Source of the DNA: Tritrichomonas foetus
Lineage: Eukaryota; Parabasalia; Tritrichomonadida; Tritrichomonadidae
Assembly (NCBI GenBank): GCA_001839685.1
Contig: MLAK01000571.1
Coordinates: 115,413 to 179,412, forward strand
DNA length: 64,000 nt
Direction of reading: 5' to 3'
Shown: one piece after another, positions 10,112 to 20,232 of the stretch
Layout of the letters: every line of letters starts with the position of its first letter
Position numbering within the stretch: the first letter of the stretch is position 1
Translations under genes and position numbers: made by a program
Notes under the pieces: generated by a model
What the model saw: only the letters and a program-made list of their open reading frames with translations
Databases searched by the model: none
What the model was told of the DNA's origin: nothing

Positions 10112-13100
10112 TTCATAAATAAGAAAGATCCACCTACAAACATTACTATCAAAGATTCAACATTTGAAAAAATTCAAAATTTAGATCAAAAATTGACAGA
10201 TGGAGATGGTGGTGCTATTTATATCAACAACTTTCACATTTTATGCGAAAGAACAACATTTCAAGAATGTGCATGTATTAATCAAGGTGGTGGCTTATAT
10301 ATAAGAGAGAATTTATATTCTTACATAGACGAAATAAAAGCAGTTATTGATAATTGCACTTTTTCTGGAAATGAAGCACTTGGTGGAGGAGGAATTTATC
10401 TTTATGGAACAGAGAAATCAATCTTTGAAATCACCAAATGTATTTTTAATAAAAATAATGCAAAATATGATGGACAAGGTCCTGAATCACCAGGTCTGAA
10501 TTATGGTGGTGGAGGACTCAATTTTGTTGCACGTAATGTTTTAGTTCAAAATTGTGAGTTTTCACAAAATACAGGAATTGGTGCAGATATCTCACATTAT
10601 CTTAAATCCTATGAACCAAAAAGTGGAGTTCAAGTCCTAGATACCACTTTCTTCTTTGAAGGTAATGATACTAATCCAAGCAGTATTTATTTACATCGAG
10701 CTAATTTCCAAACTAAATTATCTGTCCTATTCCAAAGATGTCAATTCTCTGGTACAATCACTAGTGAAGTTAGTCATTTTTTCGATTGTGATGAAGATGA
10801 ATATGGTAATGATAAAGTTGTTTTAACAGATGTTTCATTTTGTGATTCAAATGTTAGCCAAGCCTTTCAAGGAAATTACACAGATTACATTAATGTCGAT
10901 AAATCGACTATTTCATATGAATGCGATGACACTCCTGATCTTCCAACAATTGAACCAACAGATGAATTCACTTGTGTAAGTGGAAAGCGGTGTGATTTTG
11001 GTCAAGGAACGATAAATAACATTACTACTATTAAAATCAAGAACTCCCAATTTAACGATTTTTATACCGAAGGAGATGGTGGTGCAGTTTATTTAAGAAA
11101 TTATTTTGTAGAATGTGTACACACTAAGTTTATTGAATGCAAGTGTACTGAACAAGGTGGTGGAATCTTCATTCGAAATAACCTTTATACTTACAGTGAA
11201 TTAATTGCTGTTTCGATAGAATTCTCTCAATTCAAAGGATGTCAAGCAGTTGGTGGTGCTGGAATCTATGTTCAAAGTAGCATGACCACAACTATGTTTT
11301 CCATTTCATCTTGTGTTTTCGATTCAAATATTATTATTCCATCAGCAACAAAAGCAATTGTTAAAGATTCAGAAATTGATTCCACCAATATTGGTGGAGG
11401 AGGAATTTATTTGGTTTGTCCGAATGGATTTGTTGATTCTTGTGAATTTTTGAATAATAAAGGAATAGGATGTGACATAGCCGTTTATTTACCAGGTGGT
11501 GTTGCACAAAAAGAAGGAATTGAAGTAAAAAGCTGTATGTTTTCATTTAATGGAAATAATGATAATCCAAGTAGTTTCTACTTAAACAGAGGAACGCAAT
11601 TTTCAATAAAAGTTACGTTATATAATTGTACATTTGCTGGAGAAATCACTGGAACTGTTAGTCATTTCATTGATTGTGATGAATATGATCAAAGTGGTCC
11701 ACAAATGGTTCTTAAATATGTTTCTTTTTGTGATTCAGATGAATCGCATGCTTTCCAAGGAACAGCAAAAGAATACATCGATTTCGATCATTCTATCATT
11801 AAATATACATGTGGTGATGATTTCCCAACAGAAAATCCACCAATTGAACCTACTCAATCATCTATTGAAGAACCAACACAAATGATTCCAACACTTCCTC
11901 CTGAACCACCTGAAGAATTTTCATGTGTAAGTGGAAAAAGATGTGATTTTGGTCAAGGTACAATAAATAACATCACTACTATTAAAATAAAGTCATCACA
12001 ATTCAACAATTTTAATACCGAAGGAGATGGTGGTGCAGTTTATTTACGAAATTATCATGTTGATTGTCAAACATCTGATTTCTTTAACTGTCGATGTACT
12101 GAACAAGGTGGTGGAATCTTCATTCGAAACAGTCTTTATGGATACACTAAAACAGTATCAGTTTCAATTAAAGAATGTTCTTTCATTCAATGCCAGGCAG
12201 TTGGTGGTGCTGGAATTTATGCTCAAAGTAGTGTCACAACAACTACATTTTCAATATCATCTTGTTTCTTTGATTCAAACCAACTTCTACCACCTCCTAC
12301 ACTACCAAGAAAGCCTTTAATAAAGGATTCCGAAACAGATTCAACAAATGTTGGAGGAGGGGGAATTTATTTGGTTTGTCCTAACGGTGAAGTTCATTCA
12401 TGTAATTTTATTCATAATAAAGGAATAGGAGGAGATATTGCTGTTTATTTACCTGGTGGTGTTGCTCAAACAGAAGGTATTCGTATAAACTCATGTAATT
12501 TTGATTTTCATGGTGAAGATTATAGTCCAAGCAGTTTTTATCTTCTCCGTGGTATAGTTCAATCAATCAAAGTTTCACTTGAAAATTGTATATTCTTGGG
12601 TGAAATCAATGGTAAAATTAGCCATTATATTGACTGTGATGAATTTGAAGGTAACGGAAAAATGCAATTGAAAAATGTCAGTTTTGTAAATTCTGATATT
12701 TCAAAGGCTTTTCATGGGAATTATTCGGATTACGTTGATAATGATAATTCTGATTTTGATTTTCCGATAGATCCAAAAACTCACTCCTATACAAAGCCTC
12801 AAACATCATCATCCGTAATAACTCCTGAGCATACAGAAATATTTAATTCAGATTTCTATTCAAATAATTCTGAAATTAATCCAAGTGGTGAAATTGAAGT
12901 GAGTGTTTCACAAAATATACCTGATAGTGAAAATCCAGGCCCTGATGAAGGAAATAAAGAGGATGGATTGAGTAAAGAAGCAACGTTAGCTATCGCTATT
13001 GTTGTTCCTCTGATTTTTGTTATTATCAATTTAGTCGTTATTGTTATCTTAGTTATAAGGAAAAAGAATCGCAGAATGATGAATGATAATCCATCAAACA

Positions 13101-13216
13101 TCGATTTGAGTGAGAAATCGGTATCTTTTGAGAGTCAAGGATCTTCTCAACATTCCATTCCAGAGAATATGGATGTTTTTGATGATAATCCATTTATTCG
13201 TGAAATGGAAGATTAA
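10112..13216 (+). CDS. Pmp-like surface protein, C-terminal part with membrane anchor
   Basis: This continues the upstream frame directly after the TAA at 10109-10111. It carries repeats 2, 3 and 4, each opening near CVSGKRC then GDGGA(I/V)Y (about 10200, 11073 and 12030) with spacing of about 0.9-1 kb. Repeats 3 and 4 are much closer to each other than to 1 and 2. A linker rich in Ser, Thr and Asn leads to a single membrane segment (ATLAIAIVVPLIFVIINLVV) and a basic then acidic cytoplasmic tail, giving a type I surface protein. The first in-frame ATG after the break is at 11282, inside repeat 3, so this part is not a plausible independent gene. Likely roles are adhesion or surface variation, by analogy only. 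Confidence 0.78.
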   Translation, partial: FINKKDPPTNITIKDSTFEKIQNLDQKLTDGDGGAIYINNFHILCERTTFQECACINQGGGLYIRENLYSYIDEIKAVIDNCTFSGNEALGGGGIYLYGTEKSIFEITKCIFNKNNAKYDGQGPESPGLNYGGGGLNFVARNVLVQNCEFSQNTGIGADISHYLKSYEPKSGVQVLDTTFFFEGNDTNPSSIYLHRANFQTKLSVLFQRCQFSGTITSEVSHFFDCDEDEYGNDKVVLTDVSFCDSNVSQAFQGNYTDYINVDKSTISYECDDTPDLPTIEPTDEFTCVSGKRCDFGQGTINNITTIKIKNSQFNDFYTEGDGGAVYLRNYFVECVHTKFIECKCTEQGGGIFIRNNLYTYSELIAVSIEFSQFKGCQAVGGAGIYVQSSMTTTMFSISSCVFDSNIIIPSATKAIVKDSEIDSTNIGGGGIYLVCPNGFVDSCEFLNNKGIGCDIAVYLPGGVAQKEGIEVKSCMFSFNGNNDNPSSFYLNRGTQFSIKVTLYNCTFAGEITGTVSHFIDCDEYDQSGPQMVLKYVSFCDSDESHAFQGTAKEYIDFDHSIIKYTCGDDFPTENPPIEPTQSSIEEPTQMIPTLPPEPPEEFSCVSGKRCDFGQGTINNITTIKIKSSQFNNFNTEGDGGAVYLRNYHVDCQTSDFFNCRCTEQGGGIFIRNSLYGYTKTVSVSIKECSFIQCQAVGGAGIYAQSSVTTTTFSISSCFFDSNQLLPPPTLPRKPLIKDSETDSTNVGGGGIYLVCPNGEVHSCNFIHNKGIGGDIAVYLPGGVAQTEGIRINSCNFDFHGEDYSPSSFYLLRGIVQSIKVSLENCIFLGEINGKISHYIDCDEFEGNGKMQLKNVSFVNSDISKAFHGNYSDYVDNDNSDFDFPIDPKTHSYTKPQTSSSVITPEHTEIFNSDFYSNNSEINPSGEIEVSVSQNIPDSENPGPDEGNKEDGLSKEATLAIAIVVPLIFVIINLVVIVILVIRKKNRRMMNDNPSNIDLSEKSVSFESQGSSQHSIPENMDVFDDNPFIREMED

Positions 13217-13454
13217 AGGCAATGTTTGTTAACACCTTATTTTTCATAAACTCTCATTGAACATGAGGTTAATATTGTTAAACATCATTTTTTCTACATT
13301 CTCTGCTTTTTATTATTCTGTAATCCAAACTTTAACACATTTCAATAATTGTGATGGACTTACATTATGTCTATTTATAATAATTATCGAATATACGAAA
13401 CTACTTGGGATAATGATTCGATAAAATTCGAATAAAATTAAACATTAACTTCAG

Positions 13455-14259
13455 GAAACAAGAATTTTCATAGATAAAGTTAAATATTTTTTTCTCTTTA
13501 AAATCATTGAATTTGTTTATTGTTAATTTATCTAAACTTATTGAATTTTTCGAAGGCCGTTCAGAAATTGACCTCAAAAATCGATATTTTCTCATTCTTC
13601 GAAGAGCGAAATGCGAAGATTCTTGTCCAAACAACAGTTTTAATGCATCAAATCAGCAGCAAACTATCGAAAATCCGAATTTTAAAATCGTTCCAAACTG
13701 CTTCATTCCTTCAAATATTCTAAACAACAGTATATTCATTCTAAACGGACTCAATCTGAACTGTATCAACATCATAACCAATTTTAACAGCCAAGATAAT
13801 ATTCCAAATTCCAGCGCAAATACTAGAGGCATAAATTACGGCATACCTGTCATCAATTACGGCATTATAAATAATAGCAACAGCAGTATGATAGGCTCAG
13901 TCAACCCCAATACAAGCGAAAATACAATTTTAATCGGAAATGTAATGAATGATCATTTGAATGGTTTTCAATCGGCAATTTTGATAAGCAATCAAACAAC
14001 TCAATTAAATGAAATAAATGGGTTGAATCTGGTGAAAACAAACATGATAAGTGATGACTATCGACCAAATAATAGCAGTTACTGCCAGGCAACTAAAAAT
14101 ACAATTAATTTTCAGTTACCAAAAATTGAAGAGAATAATGAAAAACAATTAAATTCAGAAGAATTGAGTACAGATAATCTGAATAAGGAAATTTCTAATT
14201 CTAGTTGTACATCTTTACCGAATATTGATGAGTTTTTGCATCAAATTCAAAAAGCTTAA
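13455..14259 (+). pseudogene. Decayed Myb-family transcription factor
   Basis: From 13507 the frame reads a C-terminal Myb R3 helix: FFEGRSEIDLKNRYFLIL matches the GR....LKNR pattern of the two intact Myb genes in this window. The preceding R3 helices appear in another frame at 13455-13523 (IDKVKYFFLFKIIEF), ended by TAA at 13524, so a frameshift of one base is needed. No R2 repeat is found upstream, only about 240 bases of spacer. The downstream 220 residues, rich in Asn, Ser and Ile, remain open and look like a trichomonad Myb tail. There is no suitable ATG before the R3 helix. It could be a 5'-truncated remnant; a spliced gene is less likely, because no upstream Myb exon is visible. Confidence 0.5.
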
Positions 14260-15936
14260 TCGTTTTCACAAATTTCTTTTGAATTAAAATGTGAAAATTA
14301 TCGACGAATTTTCATATATAATTGTGTTAGTTATCTTAGCTTTTCAATAGCGAAAACAATTTTTTTCTGAACATTGAAAATTTGAATTTATAAATAAAAA
14401 TTACAATAACCAATATTATTCTTATTTGGGTAGAAAATATTCGTTTAAATAATCCATCATTTCATCGATATTTAAAAAATCAACCGAAATGTAAATATTA
14501 TACATCAAGAAATCTTCGTGGAGATATAAGGTGAGTCAAACCAAAAATTTTCAATTATATTTTGAATGTGCGGGAATATTAATTCAAATTTTATCAGATT
14601 TTCAATGCACAGAAAATATCAAAACGAAATATTTGATATTTTTGGTAGACCTAAAAATTATATATGTAAAATAATAAACAATTTATGCTTCTTTATATCA
14701 TCCAATTTTTAAAAAGAAGAATTGAGAAAATTATTTTGAAATTGATTCAGGAAAAGAAAAAATAATCATGTAAAAAATTGTGAGTATATTATCTCAAATA
14801 ATAAATCAGTCTCCTAATTCTTTGATTCAATATTCTCTTCAATTACCTATTGCTTGATCGGATTAGAGATTCTAATTTAAATTGAAATGTATATTTTAGG
14901 GGTTTCTATTTATTTTTAATTCTTGAATCAAATCATCGTAAACTTCTCAAAAAATAATTGTCTCATTTTGTCGTTTGTTCTCAAATTTTAATTACTAATC
15001 AAAAAATTCTTAATTCTGGTCATTCACTTTCTCATCAAATGAATTTCTGCGAAAAGTTTTCCTTCAGGGAAAGAAAAGAACAACAGATCAAATGATGATT
15101 ATTACAATAAATATTGAGAAACTTTTTGTGACATTAGAACAAGGATGTCTTTCAAAAAGTTTCTTCAATTTCTTGATTATTATTTTTGATGAAAACAAAA
15201 GAAGTTTACCATAATTGTTTTCATCGAATAATACATTATACCACACATTTATAAAAAAAATCTATTAATGACTTGCTGATCCTCCATAGCATAAAATGAA
15301 ATTTTCATCATTTTCGGATGGCACCTCTATTTGAAAAGAGCTCAGAAAAAGTCAGTAAATGAATGCCAACCATCTTGAATTTTTATCATGAAAACGAGAA
15401 AATTGGGTGGAAAGAATTAAAGCAAAAACAAAAATAAAAGCTTTGAGGATTTTGATGTTGGGATGATAGATATTATGTGAAATAGAGAGTTCCAGAGATA
15501 AAATATTTATTACTTATTTTTTAGAAAGATCTAACATTGATTTTCTTATATTGTTTCAATTTCCAAAGATATAATATATAAAAAATGAATATTGAAACTG
15601 AAGAATCTTAGCATGATGCACCATTAACTATATATATATTCTATACAACTTAGTTATGTTGGACATCTTTCTTCGAGGCATTAATTGACAGTTCCAAATA
15701 TTTTCATTTGGTTCTTTCTCTAGTTGTAGATCGCATTTTTTAATTACACATGAAATGGAGAACTTTTTCTATGAATTTAAAAATCGCCACATTATTTTTG
15801 AGACCAGATATCAACAGAAAAAAAATCCCGTTGCCAACCAGATTACTATTGACCATATATTAATAGAAATCTAATGTGATTTATTCTGATGAAAACAAAA
15901 TACATATTCACGAAAGATGGTTACATTTAAAGTTTG
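14260..15936. other. Intergenic, no gene seen
   Basis: About 1.7 kb of AT-rich spacer between the decayed Myb gene and the decayed glycosyltransferase. I saw no coding remnant on either strand. A TCAAAAAGT word occurs at 15152, but no gene start lies near it. Confidence 0.45.
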
Positions 15937-16502
15937 ATGAATAACATCAAAGTAAAATTTTGTTTTTTCACACTTTTTGTCATTATCCGCATCATCCCCT
16001 TCATATTTTTCCTTTTCAGACGACCCAGAAACCTCGATTTGTTTGACAGTTCGGTCACTTTCAATGCATCTCGCGTGATTTGATATATTTTTGATTCTTA
16101 CGTTTGGCGCACTGGGTTGAATTCGATGGCCTCAATTTTGATGCTTGAGCCAAATATTTCGTACACCTTTCATATTTTTCTGCCGAAGGACGAATTTTTG
16201 AAATTTCGATGAAATTTTCATTTCAACAAATACTTCTATGAAATTGCGGGCAAAGGAACCGCTAGCGTTTTCTTCCATCGAATCGACGATCGAAAGTTTA
16301 TGTTTGGGCGATTTAAAAGACAGAATTGGCCAACCTTAATTATGGGAAAATTACATCTTTCAAAGCTTTGGGGGTCGATAAAGTTTTATATTTGGATCAG
16401 AACACTTTGATTTTGCGGACGCATTCAGTTTTCAACCAAAATGTGAATATCGATAATTATTATTTGGCCGGGTGTGGCGGTTACACCCTTTCTTTCCGAT
16501 AG
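15937..16502 (+). pseudogene. Decayed GT8-type glycosyltransferase
   Basis: This stretch is more GC-rich than its surroundings and codes in pieces. An ATG at 15937 opens a type II membrane anchor (FFTLFVIIRIIPFIFFLFRR), followed by Asn-rich lumenal sequence up to a TGA at 16081. The same frame continues to a second TGA at 16210 and then to RIDDRKFMFGRFKRQNWPTL. A frameshift near 16340 is needed to reach ITSFKALGVDKVLYLDQNTL, which matches the conserved GT8 segment containing the DxD motif, here read as Asp-Gln-Asn. A final TAG at 16500-16502 truncates the domain before the donor-binding and C-terminal parts. Two internal stops, a frameshift and truncation mark it as dead. The intact GT8 gene at 26561-27520 is a relative but not an obvious recent copy. 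Confidence 0.65.
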
Positions 16503-17748
16503 GTCAATTCTGGAGTGATTTTTTTATAAACAATCAAAATTTTATTATAAATTTCTTTGCATGCTTAGATTAACTTTCAGGAATAATTTTGAAATGAATG
16601 TTTGAGAACTATTACACTGGAATTTACTTTTGAAATGTGTGAATAAACAATCAATAGTATATAATGAAAAGGAAAGGTGATGTATTCATGAAATATCAAT
16701 TTTTTAATTAAATCCTCAAAAAATAAGATCAAATTTATATTCCAAGTATACATAAATGTTTTGGTGCTATTTACGTCAGAAAGAGGCGTTTCAAACAAGA
16801 TATTTTTTGTGAAGTGAAAATGAAAAGAATCCAATTGTAATCCTCTTTTGCTGATTGTTTAAATATGAATGATGAAAGTAAATAAATAGATTTATTCACT
16901 CCAATAAAAAGCTTAATGAGATTCTCAAAATCATCAATCGAGCAATCGCACTCAAAAATCCCACTCTAATTCATATCTTAAGTCTTCCCATATGATTGTG
17001 CACATATATTAAAAGTGATAACAAAAGTAAATGATGGAGAGGTTAATCATTACATTCATAGCAATTCAATTTTTTTCAATAAGTATTCAATTTTCTGATT
17101 AACTAAATTATATTAGCGAAATTGTGAATGAGTTTATAAGGCTTATCGATCAACTACCAAAGAAAATGATTACTACTCTTTATGTACAATAGTAATTTCC
17201 TATTACACAAATAAACTCATCGTTTAGAGTTGGATAATTCTAAAATAAATCAAAATTGAATTGATTTGAATGTCGTATTAGCAATGTTTATTGAATTTTT
17301 CTGAATGGTTGTTTTTCAATGTATAAATAGTCGATAATGAGAAAAAAAACGCATGATTATCGTTTACGAGATTTAGAACCACTGATTTCAGATGTATCAG
17401 ATTCACACAAGTCAAGTTATTTCATTAAACTAATTCTGTTCAAAACAACACATCAAGATTTAAATACTTTTCTGAAACTCTATTTTATATTAGTTCAAAA
17501 GTTCAAATCACACTCAGAATAAGGAGATGAGTTTATTCAATTGATTTGAAAAAATAATATCTTTCCTTTTTCAAATTATTGTTACTTTTGTGAGTGATCA
17601 CCCTTATGAAAAAGTTATACGATAGTTATCCTTTAACGAAAGTATTCAAAAATTTCTTTATCGTGATAAATTCTTTCAGAAATTTTTGAAAAAGTGAACA
17701 AATTTTAAACCCAAATTAATTAATATTTTTTTCACTTCATTTATTGAA
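16503..17748. other. Intergenic, no firm gene
   Basis: About 1.25 kb of AT-rich spacer. Short open frames exist at 16577-16834 (minus) and 17337-17522 (plus, 61 codons from an ATG), with no recognisable domain and composition expected from AT-rich noise. An AAAAAGTGAACA word at 17689-17700 lies just before the transporter ATG. Confidence 0.45.
17689..17700 (+). promoter_or_regulatory. Candidate promoter word AAAAAGTGAACA
   Basis: Second copy of the 12-base word found ahead of the Pmp-like gene; it ends 48 bases before the ATG at 17749. Functional meaning is inferred only from position and recurrence. Confidence 0.25.
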
Positions 17749-19101
17749 ATGGGAGTTTTAGCTAATGTTGGTTTAGCAACCGCCTTTTTAGGCACAGGAT
17801 CACTCAATACAATCACAAACAAAATTCTTTACCAAACCCAAGGTGTGAATATTGGTGGTGACATTCAATACTTTGATCGACCCTGGTTGAATACATTTAT
17901 CATGTTCCTTGGGGAGCTTCTCTGTTTAATAGTGTATGGGATTATAGCATTAATCATGCTCCATATCCCACCAAAAGTTGACGATGATAGTGATTCCAAT
18001 TTGACTATTGAAGAAAAAGCAGCAAAGAAGGCCGAAAAGAATCGATACGCGTTTATCACTCGAGATGAAGTCATGAGAAATCCAACAGGTGGACTTGGAT
18101 GGAAATATCCCCTTTATGTTACACTTTTCGGTGCTTGTGATTTAGGTGGCACTACTTTAATGGGAATTGGCTTAACTTTTTGTAACGCAAGTATTATTCA
18201 AATTGTAAGAGGTTTTGTTATTGTATTCACTATGTTGTTTGCATGGCCAATCCTTCATCGTAAGCCAAATCCACACCAACTTCTTGGAGTCATGTTTTCT
18301 GTCATTGGTTTAATCGTTGTTGGAGTTTCTGCTGTATTAAACAATGGTGCAGGAAGTGTTGGATCAAAAGAAAACACAATCGGAAATACCATCCTTGGTA
18401 TTGGATTAACTCTTGTTGGTCAACTTTTCTCAGCTACACAATTCGTTCTTGAAGAGAAATTATTAAAGCAAGATAATGGAGAAGTAGCACCTATCCCACC
18501 ATTATTCTTAGTTGGAAGTGAAGGTCTTGCCGGTACAATTTTATGTGCAGCAATCGCTTTACCTGTTGTAAATGCTATTCCAGGAAATGACTTTGGCTCA
18601 TATGAAAATATGAAGAATAGCTTCTATATGCTTTTCCATAACAAATTCTTGTTGGGAATTCAATTTTTGGCATTTATGTCAATCGCTTTCTTCAACTGGT
18701 GTGGTTTTGTTTATTCAAAGGCACTTTCAGCAACATCAAGAACTTTAGTTGATGCACTTAGAACAATTATTGTTTGGATCGTTATGGTAGGTGTATATTA
18801 TGGAACAAAAGCAAAATATGGAGAACCAATTTCAATTTGGTCTATTTTACAAGCAGGAGGTTTTGTTTTCATGCTTCTTGGAACTATCACTCATAATAAT
18901 ATTGCAGGTGTTGGCAGAAAATTCACAAAATGCTGCAAATATCCACAAACAGAAAATGAGAAAGAACTTTATGACTCAAAGGAAGGAAGTGATTCATTAT
19001 CATCTAATTCAGATGAAAATGAGGAAGTGATTTCATTAGATGATGAATCATCAAGCACATCAATTTCTGGATCGTCATCAACAACAATATCAGAACCATA
19101 A
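17749..19101 (+). CDS. SLC35F6-like drug/metabolite-type transporter
   Basis: 450 residues with about ten membrane segments in the two-fold arrangement of the drug/metabolite transporter superfamily. The N-terminal pattern (GTGSLNTITNKI, then FLGELLCLIVYGI) and the central CDLGGTTLMGIGLTFCNASI...QIVRGFVIVFT segment match the SLC35F6 group, whose relatives are carriers in endomembranes or mitochondria-related sites. Loop residues 70-110 are charged. A cytosolic tail of about 60 residues is rich in Ser, Asp and Glu. The ATG at 17749 gives the family's usual start just before the first membrane segment. Substrate unknown; the nucleotide-sugar carrier superfamily is the nearest functional context. 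Confidence 0.82.
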   Translation: MGVLANVGLATAFLGTGSLNTITNKILYQTQGVNIGGDIQYFDRPWLNTFIMFLGELLCLIVYGIIALIMLHIPPKVDDDSDSNLTIEEKAAKKAEKNRYAFITRDEVMRNPTGGLGWKYPLYVTLFGACDLGGTTLMGIGLTFCNASIIQIVRGFVIVFTMLFAWPILHRKPNPHQLLGVMFSVIGLIVVGVSAVLNNGAGSVGSKENTIGNTILGIGLTLVGQLFSATQFVLEEKLLKQDNGEVAPIPPLFLVGSEGLAGTILCAAIALPVVNAIPGNDFGSYENMKNSFYMLFHNKFLLGIQFLAFMSIAFFNWCGFVYSKALSATSRTLVDALRTIIVWIVMVGVYYGTKAKYGEPISIWSILQAGGFVFMLLGTITHNNIAGVGRKFTKCCKYPQTENEKELYDSKEGSDSLSSNSDENEEVISLDDESSSTSISGSSSTTISEP

Positions 19102-19509
19102 AGATACAAAAGCGGATAGCGGAATTATTAATAAAGTATACAATAAAAATTTTGTCATATTTTTTTGTTACAAAAACTTAGTTATAAAGTAAAAAGATTA
19201 CAAGACTTTTTTTAAAAAACTGATACAATTAGAAAATATTAGTTGATAGTTAATTCCAACTTTCACTTTATATATATCTCAAACAAAAGAAGAAAATGTA
19301 TTATAATTCAATAACGAGATAACTTATATCTATCACATTGGTCTAAAAAACTCTACATTAATAATGTGAAATAAAAAAATGTTGACTTTCCAATAAAAAT
19401 GAAGAGAAATTAATTCACATAAATTTTAATTCATAAAGATAGTCTCGCATCAAGTTTGATAATGATCAATTGATAATTATAAATAAACAATCCTAAATCA
19501 CACTAGTAT
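19102..19509. other. Intergenic between convergent genes
   Basis: About 400 bases of AT-rich sequence between the 3' ends of the transporter (plus strand) and the Myb gene (minus strand). No gene, repeat or stable hairpin was seen. Confidence 0.45.
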
Positions 19510-20232
19510 TCAATACCAGAATGATACTGGCTCATCACAGTAAAAATTCTCGTATTTAATGTTGTTTGGTTGATCACAAATTTTCGAAATCAACAACTCA
19601 TCATCCATTATTTCTCTATTATCAATTTCATCAACACTTTCAATAAAAATATCTTCATCTTTTTTCTTTTCTTCACAAAATACATTAGGAACAGTTGAGT
19701 TTGGTTGATTAGAACTTTTACTTTCTTGATTTGCGACTGGTTTGCTTGTCAAATTTTGAGATGATAACATTTCATTTTCCAGAGGCATTTTTTCAACGTT
19801 ATCATTACAAATAATGGAATGTTCATTTAAATGACTGTTTGAATCATCTTGATGTGAATTCTCGGGAATTGTTTTTTCATGTGATAAAAGTTGCATTTTC
19901 TTCTTTTTCTTCCATCCGCCAAGTTGCACATAAAATCGGTTTTTCAAAGCTGATGTAGATCTTCCATAAAACGACTTTTTAATGATCGTCCACTTGGTTC
20001 CTATTTCACTCACTTTTTGAAGCAGCAGCTTGTCTTCTTCGACTGTCCATTCACCATGACGAATAAACGGCTGAAGATAATTGATGTATCTATCACGGCA
20101 TTGTCTGGCTGTTCGATTAGGAATCATTTGTGCAATACGGCGCCAATTGTGCGGTCCGTACATCATTACAACACTGCGGAGGAGAAAATCTTCATCTTGG
20201 GTGAATTTCTTTTTAGACAATTCACTGTTCAT
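19510..20232 (-). CDS. R2R3 Myb DNA-binding transcription factor
   Basis: 240 residues from the ATG at 20232. The R2 repeat at about 8-57 has its Trp residue and the RTARQCRDRYINYL recognition helix. The R3 repeat at about 59-107 (EWTVEEDKLLLQKVSEIG, then GRSTSALKNRFYVQL) completes the DNA-binding unit. The basic KKKKK stretch just after R3 is a likely nuclear localisation signal. The rest is Asn/Ser/Glu-rich without a known domain. This compact two-repeat layout is typical of the large trichomonad Myb family, some of which bind promoter elements of iron-regulated and cell-cycle genes; the targets of this one are unknown. It is clearly related to the Myb at 28199-28870 but not a recent duplicate. 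Confidence 0.9.
   Translation of the reverse strand: MNSELSKKKFTQDEDFLLRSVVMMYGPHNWRRIAQMIPNRTARQCRDRYINYLQPFIRHGEWTVEEDKLLLQKVSEIGTKWTIIKKSFYGRSTSALKNRFYVQLGGWKKKKKMQLLSHEKTIPENSHQDDSNSHLNEHSIICNDNVEKMPLENEMLSSQNLTSKPVANQESKSSNQPNSTVPNVFCEEKKKDEDIFIESVDEIDNREIMDDELLISKICDQPNNIKYENFYCDEPVSFWY

Noticed and set aside
13444..13454. ATTAACTTCAG as an intron 3' end before the Myb remnant
   Set aside because: It departs from the ACTAACATTCAG form seen in CDC14, and no upstream exon or matching 5' site leads to a Myb R2 repeat.
16577..16834. Minus-strand 85-codon frame
   Set aside because: No domain, signal peptide or codon pattern; composition fits AT-rich noise next to a pseudogene.
17337..17522. 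Plus-strand 61-codon frame with ATG
   Set aside because: No recognisable feature and no supporting context; kept only as a note in the spacer entry.
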